NCBI GenBank assembly: GCA_019247075.1
Contig: JAFAPR010000106.1
Coordinates: forward strand, 1 to 33,023
Direction of reading: 5' to 3'
Origin: Solirubrobacterales bacterium
Lineage (GTDB): Bacteria; Actinomycetota; Thermoleophilia; Solirubrobacterales; Solirubrobacteraceae
Length of the DNA stretch: 33,023 nucleotides
The position numbers were made by a program, and so were the translations under genes. The notes below the pieces were generated by a model, which saw only the letters and a program-made list of their open reading frames with translations, was not told the DNA's origin and made no database searches. The first letter of the stretch is position 1. Each line of letters opens with the position of its first letter. Of the stretch, positions 10,470 to 19,192 are shown in pieces.

Positions 10470-11635
10470 CCGCCCACTTGCTCGAACCGGTATGGCTGGA
10501 GCGCTGCTCCCTTGACCCGCGCGATCACGAATGGCGCCGTGGTGGGGTCGCCGTAGCGGTTGATCGAGTAGGACCCGATCACGGATGATGCGCGGTGCAG
10601 GACCATGAAATCGCGCACGACGGTGACCCGCTGGTTGACCGCCGAGCCTGCCTGGTGCAAAACCGACAGCAAGGCCGCGACCGCCTCGTAGCCGAAGATC
10701 GCTTGGGGCTCGGGTTGGCGGTGGTAGGCCGCCTCGAATGGCACGACGAACTGGCTGCGCGCGGCGGCCGGGAGATGCCCGTTGAGAAAACCGGGCGAGG
10801 AGACGTAAAGCTCCCGCCGGGCGGCGGCTGAAAGCCGCGCCACGAAGGCGTCGTCGTACAGCGCCGAGGGCGCCAGCAACTTCGTCCGGGGGCTGCTGGC
10901 CGCGACCGCGTTGAACAGACCGACTGCTTGGGTTGAGGAAGACGACCCGAAGAACACCGCGTCGGCATTCGCCGCGATCACGCGCGAGGCGCTCGGCCGA
11001 CCCTGGACCGCGCTCACGGGCGCGCTGACACCATCGGCGACCGCGTGGGCGATCGCGCGGCCGTACGCCGATCCATCATCAGCCACGTAGACCTTGTGCA
11101 CGCCCAGGCTGCGCATCTCCATGGCCTGAGCGCGCGCCTCGGAACCGGTCGTGGGTACGACCCTGGCGAACGTGCGGCCGTAGGTCTTGAGCGACTCGTA
11201 GTAGTCGTCCGGGGCTCCCGGCACCGCGGGCGTTGCTCGGGTGAGCTCGAGCGCCGTGTCGGTGGCGCCCACCTGCAGGAGGTCCTGCGCGTCGGTGATC
11301 CCCACCGAGTCCGCCGAGGAGCCCGGCGCCAGCTCGCCCAGGTAGGCGATCGCGCTCGAGTCCTCGATCGCGGTGCGGGCGTTGTCGGAGGGCGTGCGAT
11401 GCACCACTCGCAGCTGGAGCTGGAAGCGGCCTACCGAGTGCCCGGCGCGATCGAACGCGAGCTTTGCGGCGTCCACCACGTCCGCATACTGCGAGCTGAG
11501 CGCGCCGCTCGGAGCACTCAGGAAGATGGTCAGCGTGCCGCCAGAGACCTTCGGCGTGGTCGTCCCGGCGGCAGCACAGCCCGCGACCGCGACCACGACC
11601 CCGGCGCACGCCACCAGCCGCTTGAGCATACGCAT
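10466..11635 (-). CDS. Lipoprotein solute-binding protein (branched-chain amino acid type), copy 1
   Basis: A 389-residue paralogue of the following gene. It has a short signal peptide and a lipobox VAGC with the lipidated Cys at residue 20. The two-lobe binding fold begins at LTIFLSAPSGALS and shares with its neighbour the block order AYLGEL(A/D)xGxSA, TFARVxPxxxxxA, AIFGYEAV and SSVIGSYSINRYGD. The pair therefore arose by tandem duplication and then diverged. It starts 15 bases after the small membrane-protein gene, in the same direction as trpA, so it may be transcribed from the trp operon. It lacks cognate permease genes in the window. Two ATGs (11635 and 11629) could serve as start; the first was kept. 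Confidence 0.82.
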   Translation of the reverse strand: MRMLKRLVACAGVVVAVAGCAAAGTTTPKVSGGTLTIFLSAPSGALSSQYADVVDAAKLAFDRAGHSVGRFQLQLRVVHRTPSDNARTAIEDSSAIAYLGELAPGSSADSVGITDAQDLLQVGATDTALELTRATPAVPGAPDDYYESLKTYGRTFARVVPTTGSEARAQAMEMRSLGVHKVYVADDGSAYGRAIAHAVADGVSAPVSAVQGRPSASRVIAANADAVFFGSSSSTQAVGLFNAVAASSPRTKLLAPSALYDDAFVARLSAAARRELYVSSPGFLNGHLPAAARSQFVVPFEAAYHRQPEPQAIFGYEAVAALLSVLHQAGSAVNQRVTVVRDFMVLHRASSVIGSYSINRYGDPTTAPFVIARVKGAALQPYRFEQVGG

Positions 11636-11649
11636 GAGCTACGAGCCCG

Positions 11650-11811
11650 CTAGCCCCGCCGGCCCGGCAGGAACGGGAGCAGGTTCCAGAGCCCGTACGC
11701 GATGAACATGATCGCGGCGACCACCAGTATCCCGTCGAAGGCTTTGACGTTTAGGGCCCACAGGATGATCCACAGGCACAGGGCCGCGGTGGCGGTGAGA
11801 ACCAATCCCAT
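11650..11811 (-). CDS. Small two-helix membrane protein (53 aa)
   Basis: A short reading frame fills the gap between trpA and the solute-binding genes. It runs from ATG at 11809-11811 to TAG at 11650-11652 and encodes 53 residues. The first hydrophobic helix is about residues 3-20 (LVLTATAALCLWIILWAL), then NVKAFDG, a second helix about 28-46 (ILVVAAIMFIAYGLWNLL), and a basic end PGRRG. The even hydrophobic pattern, compact spacing (26 bases after trpA, 14 before the next ATG) and codon use resembling neighbours support a real gene. No family was recognised and no clear Shine-Dalgarno is seen. It may be an inner-membrane partner of the lipoproteins or an unrelated small protein. Confidence 0.68.
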   Translation of the reverse strand: MGLVLTATAALCLWIILWALNVKAFDGILVVAAIMFIAYGLWNLLPFLPGRRG

Positions 11812-11837
11812 CGGGGCTGATCGTACTAGGACGGCCG

Positions 11838-12640
11838 TTAAGCGTTCGTTGTCCGCAGAGCCTCACGAAATTGCTCAACGAGCTCGCCCACGGCTGCCGG
11901 CGGGTCGTCAGCCTCACCAGCGGCGCGGACCAGGCGGCTGCCGATGATCACCCCGTCGGCCCCGGCCTCCGCGACGGCTCGAGCCTGGTCGGGGGTGGCG
12001 ATGCCGAACCCGACCGCCACCGGGACGTCGGTGTGAGCGGCCACGCGCTCCACCAGCGACGCGACCGTCCCGTCGACGGCGGCCCGCTCGCCCGTCGTCC
12101 CCGTCACGGAGACCACGTACACGAACCCGCGCGCACGGCGGCCGATCAGCTCGAGCCGCTCATCGGTGGTGGTGGGCGCGACAAGCGGGACGAGCGCGAG
12201 ACCGCGCTCGTCGCAGGCACGGAGCACGGCGCCGGCCTCCTCGAACGGCAGGTCGGGGACGATCACTCCGCTGGCGCCGGTCTCCTGCAGCTGGTCGGCG
12301 AAGCGCCCGAGCCCGCGGGCCAAGATCGGATTGGCGTAGCACATCACAACGACGGGGAGCTCGGGGGCAAGCGCCTCAGTCAGCTCGAGAACCTGCGCGA
12401 GGTTGGCGCCCTGCTTGAGCGCCTCGGTCGCGGCCGCGTGGATGACCGGCCCGTCCGCGAGGGGGTCCGAAAAGGGGACGCCGAGCTCGAGCAGCGTGGC
12501 ACCCGCGCGCGCGCAAGCCCGCCCGATCTCAAGCGAACTGTCGATGTCGGGAAAGCCGCCCATCAGGTACGGCATCAGCGCGGCGCGCAGGCCCCGCGCG
12601 CGACTGCGGTGCAGCGCGTCGGCGATCCGCTCGAGCCCGT

Positions 12641-12644
<4 letters not shown>
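11838..12644 (-). CDS. trpA: Tryptophan synthase alpha chain
   Basis: TrpA splits indole-3-glycerol phosphate into indole and glyceraldehyde 3-phosphate and passes indole to TrpB. The 268-residue TIM barrel shows the catalytic Glu in [16 protein letters not shown] (Glu 53, with Asp at 60 and 64), VPDLPFEE, and the phosphate-binding end [12 protein letters not shown]...[12 protein letters not shown]. The frame is open further upstream into trpB, but the GTG at 12642-12644, which overlaps the trpB stop (GTGA), gives the normal N-terminus [10 protein letters not shown]. It is the last tryptophan enzyme gene of the cluster. Confidence 0.97.
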
Positions 12645-13818
<1,174 letters not shown>

Positions 13819-13819
<1 letters not shown>

Positions 13820-14523
13820 CAAATTGATGTTCGGGCGCGCGCATGCGCGCGCCCGCCGGCCGGAACATGTTCCGGCCGGGGCCGGCGCACATGTGCGCCG
13901 GCCACCGCTTTTGCAAACTGCTCCAGCTTGTGCGGGTCCTTGCGGCCCGGCGCGCTCTCAACGCCCGAGGCGACGTCGACCGCGAACGGCTTCACGATCG
14001 CGATTGCCTGCGCCACGTTGTCGGGCCTCAGCCCGCCCGAGAGGATCACCGGCACGGGACCGCGGTGGCCGCGCGCGAGCTCCCATTCGAACGCCTCCCC
14101 GCTCCCGCCCCGGCGCCCCGGAACGTGGCTGTCCAGCAGGTGATAGTCCGTCCGGAACCTAACGAGGGCCTGGATGTCGGCGCCCGACCGGACGCGCACC
14201 GCCTTGATGACCTTGCACCCGGTGCGCCGTGCCGCCTCCGCACAGAACGATGGCCCCTCGTCGCCGTGCAGCTGAACCGCGGTCAGCCCGATCTCCTCGC
14301 TTCGCCGCACCAGATGGTCGAGCGTGGGGTTGACGAACACGCCCACCACCTCCATGCGGCGCTTCAGTTTCGCGGCGATCTCGGCCGCGACCGCGGGGGG
14401 ACAGCGACGCGGCGAACGCGGCCATAGCAGCAGGCCGATTGCCCACGCGCCGAGCTCATAGGCGCGCTGGGCGTCATCCAGATTGGTGATTCCGCAGAAC
14501 TTGATCCTCGGGTCACTGTGCAT
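13819..14523 (-). CDS. trpF: Phosphoribosylanthranilate isomerase with a palindrome-encoded C-terminal extension
   Basis: TrpF performs the Amadori rearrangement of phosphoribosylanthranilate to CdRP. The 234-residue product shows [12 protein letters not shown] (catalytic Cys 10), [19 protein letters not shown] and [22 protein letters not shown] (conserved Asp and Ser region). The family normally ends near KLEQFAKAV; here 24 extra codons follow, rich in G, A, R, P and H, encoded by three contiguous palindromes at 13832-13903, and then TSI and the stop. Removing the 72 bases keeps the frame and gives about 210 residues, the usual length. ATG at 14521-14523 was chosen; a GTG three codons upstream is possible. 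The barrel itself looks intact, so activity is expected. Confidence 0.93.
13832..13903. repeat. Three contiguous perfect 24-bp palindromes inside trpF
   Basis: Bases 13832-13855, 13856-13879 and 13880-13903 are each perfect 24-bp palindromes with no spacer between them. The half-sites (5' to 3', plus strand) are CGGGCGCGCGCA, CCGGCCGGAACA and GGCCGGCGCACA, each followed by its exact reverse complement. Symmetry ends at exactly 24 bases in each case, and every centre is RCATGY (GCATGC, ACATGT, ACATGT). The 72 bases are in frame with trpF and encode three eight-residue blocks with His at a fixed place (GAHV, PEHV, RAHA). Each unit could fold as a very stable hairpin in RNA or a cruciform in DNA. 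No similar long RCATGY palindrome was found elsewhere in the window. Confidence 0.97.
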
Positions 14524-14602
14524 CACTCCCACATCGTAGGGTTGAGCCGCAGTGCAAGTGGCAGACGCCGAGGCGCGCGAGCGCCGCCGCGGTCAAGCCA
14601 GG

Positions 14603-15394
14603 CTAAATGGCGGGCTCGGTGAGCGCGCGACACGCGGCCTCGATGTCGAGTGAGCGCATCAGCGCCTCCCCGACCAGCACGGCGTCGACACCGCGCTGGG
14701 CGAGCTGGTCGAGCTGCTCGCGACGATTGAAGCCCGACTCCGAGACAACGATCTTGCCGGGCGGCACCAGCGGCAGGAGATCGAAGGTGCGCTGCGGGTC
14801 GACGGCCAAGTTGGCCAGGTCGCGGTTGTTGATGCCGATCAGCTCCGCCTCGGCCGCTAGCGCCAGCTCGAGCTCGCGCCGGTCGTGGACCTCGACGAGA
14901 GTCGCGAGTCCAAGGGAGGACGCTTCGGCCGCGAGGCGGCTCAGCTGGGCAGCGGTGAGCGCGGACACGATTAGAAGGATCGCGTCGGCGCCGGCAACCA
15001 GCGACTCGTACACCTGGTAGCTGTCGATCACGAAGTCCTTGCGCAGGATGGGAAGGGTGCTCGCGCAACGCGCCGCCGCGAGGTCGTCGAGCGAGCCGCC
15101 GAACCGGGATCGCTCGGTCAGCACCGACAACGCACCGGCGCCTCCGCGCTCGTAGGCGCGCACCACATCCGCGAGCGGGACCTCCTCGCGGATCGTCCCG
15201 GCGGACGGAGAGCGGCGCTTGTGCTCGGCGATCAGCGTCAGGCCGGGGGCTTTTAGTGCGGCGCGGAAAGGCCTGACGCCCTGGTCCTGGAGCCGCCGCG
15301 CCGCGGCCTGTTCGAGCTCGCGGTGGCCGACGGCTTCGCGGCGCCGCTGCAGCTCCGCGCGGGTGCTCGCCAGAATCGGGTCCAGCTCGTTCAT
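14603..15394 (-). CDS. trpC: Indole-3-glycerol phosphate synthase
   Basis: TrpC closes the indole ring from CdRP with loss of CO2 and water. The 263-residue barrel has the catalytic lysine in LIAEHKRRSPS (Lys 59), LSVLTE, PILRKDFVIDSYQV (second catalytic Lys), LIGINNRDL and VVSESGF, all in family order. The ATG at 15392-15394 gives the usual N-terminus (LDPILASTRAEL) and lies 13 bases after the trpD stop; a TTG at 15421 overlapping trpD is a weaker option. A gap of 79 bases with no recognised feature separates it from trpF, the largest gap inside the trp genes. Confidence 0.97.
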   Translation of the reverse strand: MNELDPILASTRAELQRRREAVGHRELEQAAARRLQDQGVRPFRAALKAPGLTLIAEHKRRSPSAGTIREEVPLADVVRAYERGGAGALSVLTERSRFGGSLDDLAAARCASTLPILRKDFVIDSYQVYESLVAGADAILLIVSALTAAQLSRLAAEASSLGLATLVEVHDRRELELALAAEAELIGINNRDLANLAVDPQRTFDLLPLVPPGKIVVSESGFNRREQLDQLAQRGVDAVLVGEALMRSLDIEAACRALTEPAI

Positions 15395-15407
15395 CTGACG
15401 TTGGCGA

Positions 15408-16472
15408 TCACCGCGGCGCAAGCTCCTGCGTGCGCGCGACGAACCGGTGCAGCAAGGACGCGGACGCGCCGGAGTCGACCGCCTCCTCGGCTGCTCGCAC
15501 TCCCTGCTCGAGCGATCCTGCGCGCCCTGCCGCGTAGATGGCCGCGCCGGCGTTGAGGACCGCGAGTGCGCGCGCCCCGCCCGGCTCGCCGGCGAGGATC
15601 CGGCGCGCCAGCTTGGCGTTGGCCTCCGGGTCGCCGCCGGGCACCTCCTCCGGTCGCGCCCGGTCCAAGCCCACGTCTTCGGGCGTGACGGAGTAGCGCT
15701 GAAGCTCGCCTCGGTGGACCTCCACCACCGTGGTGGGGGCGGAGATGCTCAGCTCGTCGACGCCGTCCTCGCCCGCGACCACCAGCGCGCGATCAGCCCC
15801 GAGCTGCGCCAGGGCCCCCGCGATCGTCTCGAGATAGGAGGGATCCGCGACGCCGATCAGCTGCCTGGTCGCGCCGGCGGGATTGGTGAGCGGGCCGAGC
15901 AGGTTGAAGATCGTGCGCACCCCGAGCTGCCGGCGGACGGGCACCACGTACCGCGTGGCCTGGTGGTGGGAAGGGGCGAACATGAAGCCGAACGAGACCT
16001 CGTCGATGCACCGGGCCACCGCGCCGGGAGCGAGATCGATCCTCGCCCCCAGGGCTTCGAGCAGGTCCGCCGACCCCGACAGGCCGGTGGCCGAGCGGTT
16101 GCCGTGCTTGGCCACCGCACACCCCGCCCCCGCCGCGATCAGGGCTGCCGTCGTGGAGACGTTGAAGGTGCGCCGACCGCCGCCGGTCCCGGCGGTGTCC
16201 AGCAGGTCGTCCCGGTTGACTCGGACGGGGGTGGCGCGCTCGCGCATCGTCTGGGCGAGCCCGGCCAGCTCGTCGACCGTCTCGCCCTTGGCTCGCAGCG
16301 CGATCAGGAAGGCGGCGATCTGCACCTCGGTGGTGTTGCCCTCCATCACCTCGGACAGGACCGCCGCCGCCGTCTGGCGGTCGAGGTCCTGCCCCGCGCA
16401 GAGCAGATCGATCGAGCGGGTGACGAGGTCCGCGGACGCGAAGCCGGAGGGGATAGTCACGGAAGCGCTCAC
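15408..16472 (-). CDS. trpD: Anthranilate phosphoribosyltransferase
   Basis: TrpD transfers the phosphoribosyl group of PRPP to anthranilate. The 354-residue protein has the N-terminal helical part with GNTTEVQIAAFLIALRAKGE, the PRPP-binding DTAGTGGGRRTFNVST, and KHGNRSATGLSGSADLLEALG, then FMFAPSHHQA and the glycine-rich LLGPLTNPA. The open frame extends upstream into trpG, but the GTG at 16470-16472, overlapping the trpG stop (GTGA), gives the expected length and N-terminus. The four-base overlap suggests coupled translation with trpG. Confidence 0.96.
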   Translation of the reverse strand: MSASVTIPSGFASADLVTRSIDLLCAGQDLDRQTAAAVLSEVMEGNTTEVQIAAFLIALRAKGETVDELAGLAQTMRERATPVRVNRDDLLDTAGTGGGRRTFNVSTTAALIAAGAGCAVAKHGNRSATGLSGSADLLEALGARIDLAPGAVARCIDEVSFGFMFAPSHHQATRYVVPVRRQLGVRTIFNLLGPLTNPAGATRQLIGVADPSYLETIAGALAQLGADRALVVAGEDGVDELSISAPTTVVEVHRGELQRYSVTPEDVGLDRARPEEVPGGDPEANAKLARRILAGEPGGARALAVLNAGAAIYAAGRAGSLEQGVRAAEEAVDSGASASLLHRFVARTQELAPR

Positions 16473-17035
16473 CGTACGGCCACGAGGAAGTTCGACAGCA
16501 GCTCCTTGCCCTGGTCGGTGAGGACCGACTCGGGGTGGAACTGGACCCCCTCGGCCGGCAGCTCGCGGTGGCGGACGGCCATCACGACCTGATCCGTGAA
16601 GGCGCTTTGTTCGAGCGCCGGCGGCAGTTCGGGATCGACGATCAGGGAGTGATAGCGCCCGACCTTGAGCGGCCGCTCTAAGCCGCGGAATATCGAGCGT
16701 CCGTCGTGCTCCATCACGGCCGTCTTGCCGTGGACCGGTTCGCCCACGATCACGCGTCCCCCCCACGCCTGCACCAGCGCCTGGTGCCCCAGGCACACGC
16801 CCAGGGTGGGGATGCCGGCGACCGGAAAGCGCCGCACGGCCTCCAGCGAGATGCCTGCCTGATCCGGCGTGCACGGACCGGGCGAGACGATCACGCGGTC
16901 ATAGCCGCGGATCAGGAGCTCTTCGAGCGTGGCGTGGTCGTTGCGTACGACTTCGATCTCGGCGCCGAGCTCGCCCAAGTACTGGACCAGGTTGTAGGTG
17001 AAGCTGTCGTAGTTGTCGACCACTAACACCCGCAC
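16469..17035 (-). CDS. trpG: Anthranilate synthase glutamine amidotransferase subunit
   Basis: TrpG hydrolyses glutamine and passes ammonia to TrpE. The 188-residue class I amidotransferase has DNYDSFTYNLVQYL at the start, the oxyanion motif SPGPCTP, the nucleophile in LGVCLGHQA (Cys 81), and the rest of the triad in GVQFHPES (His 167, Glu 169). The start is GTG at 17033-17035. No second amidotransferase of this kind is in the window, so it may also serve 4-amino-4-deoxychorismate synthesis (PabA role), which is inference. It lies 50 bases after trpE. Confidence 0.95.
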   Translation of the reverse strand: MRVLVVDNYDSFTYNLVQYLGELGAEIEVVRNDHATLEELLIRGYDRVIVSPGPCTPDQAGISLEAVRRFPVAGIPTLGVCLGHQALVQAWGGRVIVGEPVHGKTAVMEHDGRSIFRGLERPLKVGRYHSLIVDPELPPALEQSAFTDQVVMAVRHRELPAEGVQFHPESVLTDQGKELLSNFLVAVR

Positions 17036-17085
17036 GCGGCGAACGGTAGCGGGGGGCCCGCGCCGAGCGCCCGTTTGCGGGTGGT

Positions 17086-18579
17086 CTACGGCCAGTCGGG
17101 CTGCGCGATCGCGAGCTCGATCGCTTCCAGCACTGCGCGCGCCTTGGCCTCCGACTCGCGCTGCTCGAATTCGGGCAGCGCCTCCGCGACGGTCCCGCCG
17201 CCGGCCTGGATGTGGGCCACGCCGTCCTTGACGACCACCGTGCGGATGTGAATGCAGGTGTCGAGGTCGCCCTCGTAGCTGACCCAGCCGATCGCTCCGC
17301 CATAGCCTCCGCGCTTGACCGGCTCGAGCTCGTCGATTATCTGCATGGCGCGGACCTTGGGTGCGCCCGAAAGGGTTCCGGCGGGCAGAACCGAGGCAAG
17401 CGCATCGAGCGCGCCGACCCCGGGTCGCAAGCGTCCGGATACGTTGGAGACGATGTGCATCACGTGGCTGTAGTTCTCGACCGCCATGAACTCGTCGACC
17501 CGCACCGTCCCGTAAGCGCAGACGCGGCCAAGGTCGTTGCGTCCGAGGTCGACCAGCATCACGTGCTCGGCACGCTCCTTGGGGTCAGAGAGCAGCTCTT
17601 GCGCCAAGCGGCGATCCTCCTCGATGGTCGCGCCGCGCGGCCGCGTGCCCGCGATCGGTCGGGTGGAGACGCGGGGTCCGCTGACGGTGATCAGCGGTTC
17701 CGGGCTGGCCCCCGCCACCTCGAAGTCGCCGAAGTCGAGGAAGTACATGTACGGGCTCGGGTTCACCGCGCGCAGTCCTCGGTAGATGGAGAAGGCCTGC
17801 ACCGGAACGGCCGCCGACCACCGCTGAGACGGCACCACCTGGTAGGCATCGCCCGCGCGGATGTATTGAATGATCCGCGAGACCGCGGCCTCGAAGGCGC
17901 CCGGTGCCATGCCCGAGCGAAAGTCGGGCATGCGGCGGTCGGGCGAGGGCAGCGGGTCGGGGCGTGGCACGGCCTCCTTCAGGCGCCGCCGCACCGAGGC
18001 GATGGTCTCCAGTGCCTCCTTGTGGGAGCGCTCGAGAGCCTCATCGGCGTACGCATTGGCGAGCACGGTGATGGTGTGCTTGAGGTGGTCGAAGACGACA
18101 AGCGGACCGGTCAGCATCAGCGCCAGATCGGGCAGTCCCAGCGGGTCGGGATTAGGGGGTCCAAGGGGCTCCACCGTGCGCACCAGGTCGTAGGCGAACA
18201 GGCCCACGGCGCCGCCCGCGAACGGCAGCCCCGGGCTGGGGGCGGCCCGGAAGTGGGCCAGCTGCGCCGCCGCGAGCGCGTACGGATCTCCGCCGTCCTT
18301 CAGCGACCAGCGCACCACCTGGCGCGGGGCGAAGCCGATGAACGAGTAGCGGCCCACGCGGCCCTGCTCGGCGGACTCGAGCAGGAAGGCGGGTCCGTCT
18401 CCCCTCAGCTTGAGGAACGCCGAGACGGGGGTCTCCGTGTCGTCGATGAAGGTCTGCGCCACCGGGATCAGGTTGTATTGCCGCGCAAGTGCGCTGGTTT
18501 CCTCCAGCGAGGGCCTCACGCGCTCGGCGAAGTGGCCGCGGTCGTCGCCGCCCGAGCGCTCAGCGCTCGCGACGGCCAT
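17086..18579 (-). CDS. trpE: Anthranilate synthase component I
   Basis: TrpE turns chorismate into anthranilate using ammonia from TrpG. The 497-residue protein has an N-terminal domain with the LLES element (residues 66-69) and GRYSFIG, part of the site for tryptophan feedback inhibition in the family. The C-terminal chorismate-binding domain has RPIAGTRPRG, ELLSDPKERAEHVMLVDLGR, GTLSGAPKVRAMQIIDELEP and GGYGGAIGW. The ATG at 18577-18579 overlaps hisIE by 20 bases; a GTG at 18517-18519 (VRPSLEE), just after the hisIE stop, matches the common TrpE N-terminus and could be the true start. The frame upstream of 18579 lies inside hisIE and is not coding in this frame. Confidence 0.94.
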   Translation of the reverse strand: MAVASAERSGGDDRGHFAERVRPSLEETSALARQYNLIPVAQTFIDDTETPVSAFLKLRGDGPAFLLESAEQGRVGRYSFIGFAPRQVVRWSLKDGGDPYALAAAQLAHFRAAPSPGLPFAGGAVGLFAYDLVRTVEPLGPPNPDPLGLPDLALMLTGPLVVFDHLKHTITVLANAYADEALERSHKEALETIASVRRRLKEAVPRPDPLPSPDRRMPDFRSGMAPGAFEAAVSRIIQYIRAGDAYQVVPSQRWSAAVPVQAFSIYRGLRAVNPSPYMYFLDFGDFEVAGASPEPLITVSGPRVSTRPIAGTRPRGATIEEDRRLAQELLSDPKERAEHVMLVDLGRNDLGRVCAYGTVRVDEFMAVENYSHVMHIVSNVSGRLRPGVGALDALASVLPAGTLSGAPKVRAMQIIDELEPVKRGGYGGAIGWVSYEGDLDTCIHIRTVVVKDGVAHIQAGGGTVAEALPEFEQRESEAKARAVLEAIELAIAQPDWP

Positions 18580-19168
18580 CGAGGACCCGCTCGGCGTCGG
18601 TGAAGCTGAGCTCACGGTCGCGGAGGAGCACCGCGACGTGGTAGAGGACGTCGGCCGCCTCTTCCGACACGCGCTCCGGGGACTCCTCGCGGGCGGCTCT
18701 GACCAGCTCCTGCGCCTCCTCCAATACCTTGGCGCGCGATCTCGCAGGGTCGGAGAGCAGCTGCGCCGTGTAAGAGCTTGGCGGTCGTTTGCGGGCGCGG
18801 TCGGCGATGGTCCGCTCGAGCGTCGGCAGGGCCTCGTGCGGGGCGGCGGGCTCGAACTCGCCGCGGTAAAAGCAGGTGCGCTCCCCTGTGTGGCACGCCG
18901 GACCCGCAGGCTGCACCAGAGCGAGCAGCGCATCGCCATCGCAGTCGTAGCGAATCGCGGCGACAGTGAAGGCGTTGCCCGAGGTCTCCCCTTTGTGCCA
19001 GAGCTCGTCTCGGGAGCGGCTGAAGAAGTAGGCCTCGCCCGTCTCCCTGGTTTTGGCGAGCGTGGCGCGGTTCATGTAGGCGAGCGTCAGCACCTCGCCG
19101 GTGCGCCAATCCTGAACCACGCACGGGACCAGCCCGCGGTCGTCGAAGGCGATGTCCGAGTCGTCCAT
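18560..19168 (-). CDS. hisIE: Bifunctional phosphoribosyl-AMP cyclohydrolase / phosphoribosyl-ATP pyrophosphatase
   Basis: This 202-residue fusion carries out steps 2 and 3 of histidine synthesis. The N-terminal HisI part (about 1-110) has LTLAYMNRATL, SRSRDELWHKGETSGN, the metal-binding DCDGDALL and CHTGERTCF. The C-terminal HisE part (about 113-200) is an all-alpha MazG-like domain with EEAQELVRAAREE and SEEAADVLYHVAVLL. A HisI-HisE fusion is common in bacteria, while many actinobacteria keep the two as separate genes. No other his gene is in the window; it is placed directly before trpE and overlaps it. Both pathways use PRPP-derived substrates. Confidence 0.95.
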   Translation of the reverse strand: MDDSDIAFDDRGLVPCVVQDWRTGEVLTLAYMNRATLAKTRETGEAYFFSRSRDELWHKGETSGNAFTVAAIRYDCDGDALLALVQPAGPACHTGERTCFYRGEFEPAAPHEALPTLERTIADRARKRPPSSYTAQLLSDPARSRAKVLEEAQELVRAAREESPERVSEEAADVLYHVAVLLRDRELSFTDAERVLDGRRER

Positions 19169-19192
19169 CGGCTCGATTGTGTCAACCGGGGC

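Noticed and set aside
11639-11917. 92-codon minus-strand frame over the trpA end
   Set aside because: It overlaps trpA out of frame and has no hydrophobic or family pattern; the 53-residue frame in the same gap is far more protein-like.
13832-13903. CRISPR-like or intrinsic terminator interpretation of the palindrome array
   Set aside because: There are no spacers between units and no repeated identical sequence, which excludes CRISPR. It lies inside an open trpF frame without a T-run, so a simple terminator is unlikely.
16473-16874. Upstream extension of trpD
   Set aside because: It reads trpG in another frame. The GTG at 16472 gives normal TrpD length. The same logic removes upstream extensions of era, trpE, trpA, coaE and hrcA.
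17746-17755. GTACATGTAC palindrome in trpE, considered as a fourth member of the RCATGY set
   Set aside because: Only 10 bases are symmetric and the sequence encodes conserved TrpE residues; not comparable with the 24-bp units.
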